DNA of 64,000 bases, taken from positions 62,001 through 126,000 of the forward strand of contig NBIV01000151.1 of the NCBI GenBank assembly GCA_003194525.1, given 5' to 3'. The notes under the pieces were generated by a model. It ran no database searches. It saw nothing but the letters and a program-made list of their open reading frames with translations, and was not told the origin of the DNA. The position numbers and the translations under genes were made by a program. Shown here piece after piece: positions 1 through 10,050 of this stretch. Every line of letters begins with the position of its first letter. The first letter of the stretch is position 1. The DNA is from Gracilariopsis chorda (taxonomy: Eukaryota; Rhodophyta; Florideophyceae; Gracilariales; Gracilariaceae).

Positions 1-1
1 G

Positions 2-1111
2 TTGGAAGCGGATGAGATCACACCGGCTCCCTCACACCAGCCGCAGCATCAGCCACAGCAGCAGCTTGATACGACGGTCATGCACTGCGCTGGGCATCCT
101 GATCGAGGACTCTATCGCGTGTACTATGCGTGGGACTCCGTGGCAGCTCAGGCAAGGAATTATCCGGGCATCCGTGCAAGCGTGCCTGAGTTTGAGACGC
201 TTCCCACTGCAGGTCAAAGGCGATGCGGAAGATGCAGCGAACACTCACAAACGCTCTCCTCCTGCCCGTACGCGGACTGGCCGTTGAAAATTCATAGCTG
301 CAAGTATTGCGGATGTGTTTTGCTTGGCACAGAGGTCACTTGAGTGTGCTGTGGAATGAAAAGAATGTCAGGATGGGGCGCCAAGTTCCGCAGAATTCAT
401 AACAGTGAGTTGGTTCGCAGTCTTTATAGCCTGAGAGCCTTCCACAGCCATTTCCTCAACTTGAATACGCTCTTCGCGACGACACAAGCGTTCATGGACA
501 TGTCGTATGTGACGGGAGGCGGTCCCTCCTTTCTCAGACTTGAGGGAAACGCAGCTCTCGCTCTGCGCACGCAGAACCAGAACAACACGCGCTACAGATT
601 TCTGTGGGGTACCGGTCCGCCTTCCTTGGATCCCTCTCACTATGCGCGTGCCAGTTTGCGTGCGTTTATTCAAGAAATCAATCCACAAGATATCTTGCCC
701 AAGTTGTACGATGTGATCCAGCCCAAGCCAGACGTGGTGCGCGAGCGGTACCGATCCATGCTTAGCACGCACCAACAACAACAAAATGCAGATACCGCCG
801 TCGATATCAGCATGCATGCAGCAGAAGAGGGATTAGTCGTACGTGGTTATGAAAGAACCCGAAGTGCCACAGTCAGTGCTCTTCATGCAGGTACTGGCCC
901 TCTCCCTGAAGATGTTCCTGGTGGGGGGGCAACCATGATGAAAACGCTCGTCGTGGATCCAACCGGTCTGTACCGAGTGGAGTCTCAAGTACTGCGCTTT
1001 GTAGAAGGAACCGTAACCAAAGAGCACGCTGCAGTGACGACTGCTGCTGCTGCTGGAGCAGGGGCGACTGCAATGCCGCAAACAATGCCCAAGTGCGGTA
1101 TTGACTTCTAA
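2..1111 (+). pseudogene. Helitron RepHel, N-terminal region
   Basis: This is the N-terminal part of the Helitron replicase. Cysteine pairs of a zinc-binding region (CGRC, CKYCGC, CCG) sit at roughly codons 75-115. They are followed by the stretch that usually precedes the Rep domain, with a recognisable 'HNSELVRSLYSLRAFHSHF' segment near 400-460. A TGA at 341-343 interrupts an otherwise open single frame, and the frame ends in TAA at 1109-1111. Downstream similarity continues immediately in another frame (PLLYPYGD near 1145), so at least one frameshift separates this part from the Rep domain. The glutamine/histidine-rich start (codons 12-22) is low complexity. Confidence 0.7.
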
Positions 1112-3009
1112 CACCGGCATCCAAACTTGCAGAGAAGGGCACTTTCCCTCTTCTCTACCCGTACGGTGATCAGCATGAACCGTTTGACATCAGCCTGTTC
1201 CTGGATGCAAGGAGCTCCACACAACAAAGCTCAGGTCTCAGCTTCAACGAGTGGAAGCTCCGAAAGCTAACCTGGGCTCAGAACGCGAAGCGACGTTTGT
1301 ACTCAGACAACATCCTCCTCAACAGTGGACCGTTGATGCAGATGTGGATGCTCCGCACGCACACAAACATTGTGGACATGCGACTACGTTTTATGGAGAG
1401 AGAACAACAGGCAAGTAGTGTACAAGAGCAAGAGATCCAGCAAGCACAACAGCAAAAAGCTCATGTGTCACCATCACAGTTCGCACAAATGGGACGCATA
1501 TTTCTGCCCGATGACTCGGTCAACTCAGCGGCTTACTGGAAGAACAAGCGCCTGGATGTACAGGCGATCGTAGCGCAGAGAGGACTGCCTTCTCTGTTCA
1601 TTACAATCACCATGAACATTTGGAGAGAGGACATCCAGCGCCCTGGTATGGATACCAGCAATCGTAGCGCATTTACGGCACAGAGTAAGCAACATCGACC
1701 GTTTGACCGACTGGATCTGATTGCAAGGGTGTACAACCAGTACGCAAACGACTTCATGAAGGACTTGGAGAAGAACTCGGAGCACATCTTTGGATTGAAG
1801 TGCCTGGGGCTTGCATCAAAGCTCGAGTTTCAGGAGCGCAATGTGCCTCATCACCACATGCTCGTGTGGCTCGAAGGAGGCGTGATTGAAGACGTAGATG
1901 TGATCGATGAGCTGACTCGTGCAGAACTTCCTCTTCCCGGTGAGGACGACGCGTTGTGTGCTTTCATTCGTTCCATGCACAGGCACCGCCACTCCTCCTA
2001 TTGCCGGAATCTCGCTGGGCGTTGCAAGTTTGGATACGACCGCAACATGATTGTGCCAGAGGCGTACATTGAAGAAGGCACGAATCGCGTGGTCTACCGC
2101 AGAAGAAGGCAACATGACCTCAAGGTAGTGCCGTACAACCCAACTCTGACCAGGAAGTACCGCTCTCATATCAACTTAGAGAGCACGCAAGGAGGGGGAG
2201 CAGTGGCTTATCTGATGAAGTACGCGTTTAAGCAGCCCAAATCTCAGGAGGTGGTGCTAATTGTGAGTGGTGTTAATGAGACAGGCACACACAACGAGAA
2301 GCAACAAGAGCCGCAGGTGCAGAACGACATTCGTGCATACGTGCGAGCGCGTGTGGTGGGCGCCGTCAATGCAGCTTGGAGAGTTTTCGAGTTTCGACAT
2401 GTTCACATCGTACCAAAAGTAGAGCCACTGGCCGTTCACTTGGAAAGAGAGCGCACATTTCTGCTGAGAGGTCCAAACCAGCTTCTTTCTGCATCGCAGC
2501 CGTCTACACTGGAGAGATACTTTGCAAGGCCCGAAGCATACGCAAACCTCGACTACCTTTCGTACTTTGAAAAAGTTCGATTGTATCGTACGCTCCCAGC
2601 CCGCTTGCTTAACCAATACGACGGAGACAGCACTTCAGTGCCCACAGACGACTGCGATCCGCCTATGTACGTGGTAGAGCGCACGGACGACGAGCAGTGC
2701 GTCGCAAGGATCAGAGGTGTTTCACCGTCGGACATTGAGCTCTTTGCTCTGCGCTTGCTGCTCATGAATCACGGCTCGAGCTCTTATGAAGACGCAAGGA
2801 CTTTCAACGGACAGCAGTATGGAACGTATCGTGAAACTGCGATTGTAAGCGGACTGCTCGCGGACGGATCCGAGTTTGATATTGCATTTCAAGAAGCAGT
2901 GCAGATCTACCGCACGCCCTCCAAGCTACGACGTCTGGTTGTCACACTATACCAACAAGGCGCAGACCCAGAAAAAAAGGGCCGTCGAAAACTGGGAGGC
3001 GTTATGTAG
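1111..3009 (+). pseudogene. Helitron Rep (HUH) endonuclease domain
   Basis: Rep makes the single-strand nick and joins ends during rolling-circle transposition. The frame opens with PLLYPYGD, a conserved Helitron landmark. The HUH metal site is visible as PHHHMLVW (cct-cat-cac-cac at 1846-1857). The two catalytic tyrosines are seen in YLMKY at codons 2209 and 2221, with the canonical four-residue spacing. A cysteine-containing segment (SSYCRNLAGRCKFGY) lies between them. The frame overlaps the helicase frame by about 130 bp and closes at TAG 3007-3009. The domain itself is uninterrupted for about 1.8 kb, so the decay is moderate. Family assignment is firm; activity is ruled out by breaks elsewhere in the protein. 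Confidence 0.88.
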
Positions 3010-4738
3010 CGACTTACATACAGGAGATGAGCAGCAACGAAAGCAAGAAATGTATCGACGTGTGGTAGAGATCTCAGACCGGCACGGAAGACGACTGCTT
3101 CGCGATCACAGCTTCTTCTCCCAACACCTACAGCAGGATAACACAGCATTGAATGAGGCGAATCGAGCTACAACAATTCGAGACGCGCGAGTGGTGCGAA
3201 ATTCGTCAACTTTGCAGTCAAGGTACGCCACCTTAAAACCTCGGCAAAGACAAGTCATTGACACCGTCATTGCCGCATTGCAACAACGACAGGCGCAGCA
3301 GGAGCGAACAAGCACTCCTGGAAACGTGTTCTTTCTGCAAGGATCCGCACGAACCGGAAAGACATACGTGCTCAACCTCCTTCGTGATATCGTTGAGTTG
3401 GAAGGAATGCTCACCGAAATGACTGCTACAACAGGCATTGCAGCTTCGTTGTACGAAGGTGGCCGCACTTTACATAGCCTGCTCGGACTGGGTGTAGCTG
3501 ATAGGGACAGCACAAGCAACACTACAGCCACTTTGTCAAAGTACGGTCCTCGATGTCAACGTGCAGAACTGCTACGCGAAATACAACTGCTCGTCTTGAA
3601 TGAAGCTTCCATGCTCTCACGAAAGCTATTCGAACTCATGGATGCGTTGCTCAAAGATGTTCGCTGCAGTGGAATGGAAAACTCGCTTCCGTTTGGGGGC
3701 TTGACCATTGTTATATCGGGCGACTACTCCCAGCTGCTTCCAGTGGTGCCGCAGGTGTACATGGAGGCCTAGCCAAGTAGAAATGTGAGATGAGTGTACA
3801 CAAAAATTCTCAACGAATTGCCGTGGAAGAGTGATCTGTGGAAATTGTGCTCATTTCAAGTATTGTACCTCACAGAACAAGTACGCCAAGCGGATGATCC
3901 GGCATTTGCGTCGCTGCTACGTTCCATTGCACGAAACAAAATATCCAACAACGCTCCACTACCACTCAGATTTACCGGTGGCATGCATACCGGCTACCAA
4001 TTCCTGTGGAAGTGGCTCACAACACGACGCAAGGAGGATGTGGATCTCAGCAAAATGCTCATTGCCTCCACAAACCATTTGGTCGACGAATATAATGCGG
4101 CAGTGCTACCTCTGTTTCCTGCTGAGTGCTTCACTCTTCCGTCAGCGACAACCGTGCAATCTGTTCTTCGACAGAACCCAGAGGCTGACTTCGCCAGTAC
4201 TATCGTCCCCGAGTTTGCATATCAGTATGCGCCTACTGGAGTACCGCCTCATAACTTGGACTTGAAGATCGGTGTGCCAGTTATGGTCATTCGGAACGTG
4301 CTGCATCCGGCTGTGGTCAACGGAAAGCTGTTCGTAGTCGTGCGTGTCGATCAGTTTACGATGCACGTCGCTCGATTCGACGAGAATGGACAGGTGCTGT
4401 AACGACAGCTCCTGCATCGCATCGTCTTCCAGTTTTCTTTTGTAGACATTCGCATAATTCGAAGGCAGTTCCCCATTCGTCTCGCGTTTGCAGCTACCGT
4501 TCAAAAAGGACAAGGAAAGACGTCGGATGGCTTGGTTGTGGATGCGCGATCCAAATTCTTCTGCGCCGGTCAGTTGTATGTCGCATTGTCGCGCGTTCGA
4601 AGGAACGAACATGTGCTGCTCTTGCATGACCCGCAGCTTACATCCGCGAATGCGCACACAATTCATCCCATGCCTGTGGCCATCGCCCACCTAGTGCTGC
4701 CTGAAGCCATTCATTTCTGCATCCTTTCACAACCATAA
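2876..4738 (+). pseudogene. Helitron PIF1-family helicase domain
   Basis: This is the 5'-to-3' superfamily 1 helicase half of the Helitron protein, all in one frame from 2876 to 4738 but broken by TAG 3770, TGA 3791 and TAA 4400. Walker A reads GSARTGKT near 3341-3364, where the family usually has GSAGTGKT. Walker B reads LVLNEASM near 3588-3614, with Asn replacing the usual Asp of DEASM. Motif III is GDYSQLLPV near 3720-3746. The C-terminal motif VI region shows the PIF1 pattern QLYVALSRVRRNEHVLLLHD near 4571-4630. The Walker B substitution and three stops make an active helicase very unlikely. Confidence 0.88.
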
Positions 4739-4843
4739 TCATATTTCTTGCGTTGTTCATTCATTGAATTAAACTACTTGTTTTTCTGCTTTTGATTTCT
4801 CCACCTTCTTTTCTTTATCACCGCTGTTTATCACTCCTCAACC

Positions 4844-4877
4844 GCGGCGCGCAGCGCCGCCCGCGGCCAAAGGTCGC
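4844..4877 (+). other. GC-rich double hairpin, probable Helitron 3' terminus
   Basis: A perfect 7-bp stem (GCGGCGC, loop GCA, GCGCCGC) at 4844-4860 is followed directly by a second, slightly imperfect stem (GCGGCC, loop AAA, GGTCGC) at 4863-4877. Helitrons of the classical type end in a short GC-rich hairpin a few bases before CTRR. A clear CTRR is not seen here (the next bases read ATCGTCTTG), so the precise end is uncertain. Position, orientation and composition all fit the right end of the element above. Confidence 0.6.
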
Positions 4878-4979
4878 ATCGTCTTGTAAAGCCCTGCGCA
4901 TGGAATGATTGATCGGCCAAGGCTCTCCGTGTTCGTCATCGTATATCAGTACATTCACATTTGGTTTCCGCTGGCCCTC

Positions 4980-7038
4980 TCACATGTTGATATCTTGGGT
5001 CTTTACGGCCACTTCCCATAGGGGAGATACATTTCTACTGCAAAGCAGTGACCTGGTCCTGCTCTTGTCTCCCATCGCCACCATTAATCGAGGGTCTGAC
5101 AGACCGGCATCATCAGCTGCAGGTAGGTTCCGTCCTTGACGGATGAGCGCGCGGATTGTATAGGATCTTTGGGCACCGAGCAGAATAGAATACGTGTATG
5201 TCTTGGGAACGGTGGCAATGCGATATAATTCTGGGTCTGTTTCCTTCTTTGTAGCATCGAGCGTCGTCACAGGTTCATGTACAGGCCGGATCCCATCATC
5301 ATTGTTGTTTCCCTTTGAGGCGGGCCCTGGGATAAGATCACGTTTCACAGACTTTTCATCAGCGTTGGAGACGTAGGAACCAGTCTTCGTCCGATCTTAA
5401 CGCGCCAGTGAGGCTACCGTAAGAATGCTTCCGGGGACGCTGTTATCAGTTTCATAAAGAACATTGTTTCCAGGGTAGTCCGTAAACATCCAATTAGGAT
5501 CTCGTTGGACGCAGATGAGGTGCTTTGCAGGATGTCTTACAAACGCTTTAGGTTTAAGTTGCCATTCTGAATCATTTTCACCGCTACCAGTTCCTTCAGG
5601 GGCCGCTTCTTGTTTTCTGCTAGACGCTTCTCAAGCTCCGAAACATTAGATACTTTTCTCGCAGAAAGAGTGATGAAAAAGTCCGGGACCTGCTCAACAT
5701 CTTCTGGGAACTGTAGGTTTGGAATAAAAATGGCCCAAAGTTCCTTCCACTTGACACACATGCTCTGTATCGTAAGCTTCTCAAGGGTTTTGCCAAAGTG
5801 ATAAAGCCCGATGCTGCCATCGATACGGACAGACCACCCGTCCTTGAGGAGCAGTTCTGTAGCGCAAAGAACACAAACGTCAAGTTATTAAAACTGCAAA
5901 GTGGGTCGCGGTGGTGGAGGGCATGGCCTGACAAAAGGCTCCACAACTTCTCCGGGTTTTGCACCAACTTTGATAAGCACTCTGCCGCGGAATGCAACGC
6001 CCTTGTCGTGCTGATCAGCCTCACCCTGGGCCTTGCCGTAAAATTTGTAGTAACGTGGTTTCATCAGTGCAACGGTCCTCACGCGATCACCTTCACCTTC
6101 GCCATCCGCAGAGTCTCCTCGGACAACTGCAGTCGCCATGTTCTTGAAAAGCTCTTTGAAGGAAACGTTCACCTGCCCTATCAGCTTGTCGGATCTAAAG
6201 GGATCTTGAAGACGAGGCATGACCTTGTGATACAACTTCAAACTGATTCCCTCTTGGGCCACACGCTCGTTAATAACAGTAAACGGCAGCACATACTCCT
6301 CATTCTATATCACCCGTCTTTACGGTGATACCCGGCACGCCTTCCCCACGTTGGGGTCAATCACTTCCTTCGCTTCAGCAACGAATACTCTTGTTTCATG
6401 ATCTTTCCATCCAGAGTAGTTAAAAGCATACCTACGGATAGCATCGCGGTACCAGTACTGACCATGTTAGGAAGCATGTCGGCCCACCCAATGGTGATAT
6501 GTAGAGCCCAGTCTTGGTATGAAATCTTTGGGGTCTTAAGAACGCTCCTCTTCAACAAGTTACCAGCCGATAGTTCTTCAGTGTCCTCAGTGTCGTCATG
6601 GAAAGGGGGTGAACCTACAGGGGGAACGACGATGATAGACATCTTGATGAAACCGGCACGACGCTTACCTCCTCTGGGGTCTTGCAGCGCAAACCACGTT
6701 CTGTAAATTTCGTGAGCAGGGAGCTCTAGCATACGCTTTGCATCAACTGTGTACACGCCAATTTGCTTAGATGCGCCGGTGCGATTCCAGTCCATAATGT
6801 CAATATCAATTTTCTCATCTTCAAACTCCAGTCCGGTGCGCACGCTGGAGAAGAAGAGCAGTTGATTGGCAATGCAAGTGAGCGTTTGCTGCTGACGGCC
6901 CGTCTTCTTGGTGATTACCGTGACCGTGGCAAAAACAAACGTATCAGAACTTTCAGAAATGTCCACGCCTCGCAGGTTTCTCAACTCGAAGACGTTCACA
7001 CGCACCGTCCATTCCCCATTTGGAAGCGGATTAAGCAT
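4980..7038 (-). pseudogene. Ferlin-like multi-C2-domain protein, broken
   Basis: Ferlins are large tail-anchored membrane proteins with five to seven C2 domains that act in Ca2+-regulated vesicle fusion. On the minus strand four separate frames give ferlin-like sequence in the right order. 7038-6361 is a C2 domain (WTVRVNVFELRNLRG... IYRTWFALQDPRGGKRRAG), matching the ferlin pattern in which a C2 is followed by a W-x-L-x-DP segment. 6292-5888 has LIGQVNVSFKEL and FRGRVLIKVGAKPG. 5761-5537 is weaker. 5348-4980 is a later C2 with IRALIRQGRNLPAADDAGLSDP. Changes of frame between the blocks are not flanked by clear GT-AG introns (for example around 6300-6360), so I read this as a pseudogene rather than a spliced gene. 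No N-terminal start or C-terminal anchor is seen. It abuts the Helitron end on the left and a LINE scrap on the right. Confidence 0.68.
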
Positions 7039-7049
7039 TTGCCGATACT

Positions 7050-7378
7050 AGTAACTGCTACTATCAACCGTGGTGATTCGAGCAGACCTGCGCAAGATGG
7101 CCTCACGGTACTGTTCCTAACCGAGTGCATGAAGATTTATACGCAGTTCAGAACGGGTGATACCGTCAATATCCGTGCGAATGCCAATGTGAAGTGCGCT
7201 CAACTGAATTTCGCCTATAACGGAGGCATGCGGATAATCGCGCATATATCGACGAGCGCTGTCAGTTTCGTGCAGGCATATGAGGTCTACTTGACCTTCA
7301 CGCGCTTTCTTCGAAAGTTCTGCGCGTTTCGCGGAGCCGAGAAGACCGCGGCAATTGAGCTGCAAGATGCGTATATTT
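7050..7378 (-). mobile_element. LINE fragment, 5' part of the AP-endonuclease domain
   Basis: Read leftward, the frame 7365-7117 begins with LQLNCRGLLGSAKRAELSKK and continues DLICLHET. This matches the start of the apurinic/apyrimidinic-type endonuclease of non-LTR retrotransposons, in which N (metal binding) and the E of QET are catalytic; here the latter is HET. Only about 80 residues are present and the reverse transcriptase is missing. LINEs are normally truncated at the 5' end, so a 5' fragment without a 3' part implies later deletion or rearrangement. It is possibly the same clade as the element at 18.1-21.3 kb; that cannot be tested because that copy lacks this domain. Confidence 0.6.
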
Positions 7379-7380
7379 GA

Positions 7381-8336
7381 CTGTTTTTTCGATTTTGAAC
7401 CTTTGAATACGTTCTTGGCGTTCGTTGGAGATCTGTCAGCGTTCTAATTTGGCTCCGCCCCAGCGAAGAGGGGTCGGAGTCAGGCACACCACGTGAAGGC
7501 GAGATGCACGTGCCCCTGCTTTCGTCGTTCTTGCAGAGACGCGCTTGCTCACTCAGAAGAAGGGATTTGTTTGCCAGCTGACGCGTTTCGCAAGACGCTT
7601 TCGTCGCAGGAAGTATAGCCTCATTTTGGTCTATGCATTCCGATGGTCTGGCCCCCCATAGCTCTTTGTAGGGGCAAAGCAAGCTATCGTCGCGTCGACG
7701 CTTTCGTTTTTTGTTTGGCCCCCAGGACGAAGGCAATCTTAACAATGCCGCAATGCGCGAGCATACGTTGCAAAATTCCCCGCATTCAGATATTGGGGGC
7801 GACTCTAACGGACATGACCTTTTACGTTTAACACCGTCACTCGTTTAATAATGGCACTCGTTGCTTCTGAAGGCGCGGTTGCAATAAGTTTTTCTGTTTG
7901 CATCTTGCTCTGTTGCAAGGTAGAAATTTGATCACCATCGCACCGACCTCTGCAAATATTTGTCTACCCTGCTGCATCGCTAACCGCTTCCACACTCATA
8001 TCTTTTGCTCTCCAAAATGCGGCCCGTGGGGGTGATTGAAGCAATCATAGCAAATCTTTTCGTTGTGAGGAATGCGTGGCACACAGAGCGTTACCGACGT
8101 GATGTAGTGGAGCATGTCGCTACGGTTGCCATAAGGCAGGTACGTACAGCTTTATGAAACGATTCTACTCCAAATTTCGCTGTTGTAGTCGCGTACGTTG
8201 CAATGCTTGCTCAGTAACTTCATGTGCAAAACCCTCATTCTTCCCAGATGTCTTGGTTTGCAGACCCGTACCACCAACCAAGCTTTCGACAGCTTCCCTT
8301 TCTGACGCAGCTGCATATGCAGCTGAGTAGAGTATT
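7381..8336. other. Gene-poor stretch with a hairpin
   Basis: No coding sequence was recognised. An imperfect hairpin at about 7450-7481 pairs GGCTCCG-CCCC with GGGG-T-CGGAGTC. The right end carries the 18-bp palindrome listed separately. The minus-strand part next to the LINE scrap could be LINE 5' leader, but nothing proves it. Confidence 0.3.
8308..8325. repeat. 18-bp perfect palindrome
   Basis: The sequence CAGCTGCATATGCAGCTG equals its own reverse complement. It contains two CAGCTG E-box cores around CATATG. It lies just downstream of the stop of the minus-strand gene that ends at 8337. It may be a protein-binding site or chance. Confidence 0.6.
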
Positions 8337-9311
8337 CTAGTCAGCCGTGTCCTTCAGTGTACTGATCTCTTGGCTAAGCTCCAAAATGCGTCTCTGTTTT
8401 GCACTCTGGTGAACACCCACTGATGACCCATCACTGCCAGAAGCTCTCCTCAACAGCCTTTTGCGCGTGGTAGAGCACGCAGGAACGGCTGCAATCGGAT
8501 CAATCACGACGGCGTCAGCAACATTCAAGTGTGGAATGACGGCAGAAGCCGAACCAGAAATACTGGGTACGTCCGCCCCCGACATGAAGACGTGATCACT
8601 TGAACACTGCTCCCGCTCGCAATACTCTGCAAACGGCGCCGCACATGATCCCCTCGGAGAAACCCCAATTCGCGTTGCCCTAAAATTGTGGTCAGTGAGG
8701 TACGTTCCTGTATTCTGAGGAGAACTGCTATGGACGCGTACAGTTTCTGACTGCACACATTGTTTCACTGCCTCCACGTGCTTGTCATCTCCTGTGCGTC
8801 CCATTGGAAGATCTTGAATTTCTCTGGAATCGTTTCCACGGCTTGCGCTCTCCTAGGCCGTTTTCTTTCGTAATATTAAGCTTGCGGTTTCCATCTTCAG
8901 TTCAATGCAAAGCTTTATCAGCCATTCATCCTCCCATTGTGCCAGAACGGCCATCATTGGGCTGGACCTCAGCGCCATAACTACTTCATCCATTTTTTCC
9001 CACTGTGGCTGATACGTTTTATTGAATGAGAGCTTGCCCTATATGTCCATTCCTCTCAGTGATCGTCGTATTTGTGTGTCGCAAGCACGGTAAGCTCGCT
9101 CATTTCTCGCTCTGTCATCACAGTTGTCGGTGAAAGCAAGGAGGTGATTCTGAGGGTTGTTCAGATTTTGTGCGTTGTGTGCCTTCACGAATGCATCAGC
9201 GTACCGAGAGGGATTCGACCTGCATTTCTTGCCTTGAAGAGCATTCTCTGCTTCTGAGAGAACTATTTTTTTTTGCTGGCGGATCGGACGAAGAATGAAA
9301 GCGTGCGGCAT
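8337..9311 (-). CDS. Unrecognised protein, minus strand, possibly in two or more frames
   Basis: Two long minus-strand frames (9311-9039 and 8804-8337) are bridged by open sequence near 9000-8860 that reads as a helical segment (EKMDEVVMALRSSPMMAV, then EDEWLIKLCIELKMET). The C-terminal part is rich in Ser/Arg and ends in KQRRILELSQEISTLKDTAD, which has a coiled-coil look. The frame changes between blocks, so it is either spliced or broken. I do not recognise the family. A small DNA-binding or transposon accessory protein is possible but unproven. It lies between the LINE scrap and the tnp2-type transposon without a shared orientation. Confidence 0.3.
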
Positions 9312-10050
9312 GACCAGAGCATTTGAATTGCGGATGATGCTAGAAGGAAACGATTTGGGAAGAAGAGGTGTTTAGAAAAGCTACGGAGTACTTATGGAAA
9401 GGTTAGAGAGACTTGAAAGAGGTGGGATGTATCAAGGCCACCCCGCGAAAATCCTTTTCGCTTCGACTACTGAAGCGAAATGTACAGGCTGTCTGGTGGT
9501 ACCCTTTGAGTTCTGAAATCCTCCGTCATAGAAAGCAACTACTGACCGAAACATTTTTATATCTCAACGGCTTTGGGAGGCCTTGTGATCGACCACGAAA
9601 CGATCGTTTCCTACACGATGTCACCTCTCAATGCAGGAGGGTACGTTTGCCTCACCGAATACGGCCGCCGATGTAGTTCTCCTGAAAAAAGGGTTAGCCA
9701 CGCTGCAATGAAACGGCACAAGAGAATTGCAACTGCTCGGCTCTGGAGCCCATTTCTCTGAAGATCATGCAGAGATATACAGGAACACGTAAAAGCCACT
9801 GCGATTATGAAAACCACAAAACCTTTCTATTGAAGAAGTTGGTGCTAAAGAAGAAGACTACAAAGATGAGCAATGAGGTTGCAATTTTTATGGAGGTTGT
9901 AGTGTACGAGGAGATGACTCATGCGATGGAAATGTTGAAGAGCCACGAGAGACTGCAGAGCTTGCCGCGGACAATGCCATTCCTTCCTGACTCTCCATCC
10001 AGACCGTCACAAACGGCGATGACGGGCATGACCCAATCGATCACTGGACC
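9312..10050. other. No recognisable gene; left flank of the tnp2 element
   Basis: Only short frames are present, none with recognisable motifs. An open plus-strand frame from 9767 runs into the transposase region and may hold N-terminal transposase sequence. A CACTA-type terminal repeat was looked for by eye and not found. Confidence 0.25.

Larger units (their letters stand above)
1..4886 (+). mobile_element. Helitron rolling-circle DNA transposon, decayed; 5' end beyond the window
   Basis: The plus strand carries, in the order expected for an autonomous Helitron, a cysteine-rich N-terminal region, a Rep endonuclease domain with HUH and twin-tyrosine motifs, and a PIF1-family helicase. GC-rich hairpins follow about 110 bp after the helicase ends. 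The protein is spread over two frames (2-1111 in frame 2, 1111-3009 in frame 1, 2876-4738 in frame 2). In-frame stops lie at 341, 1109, 3770, 3791 and 4400, so it is not active. The left terminus is outside the window. The right terminus is placed just after the hairpins; the exact CTRR-like end is not clear. Confidence 0.88.
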
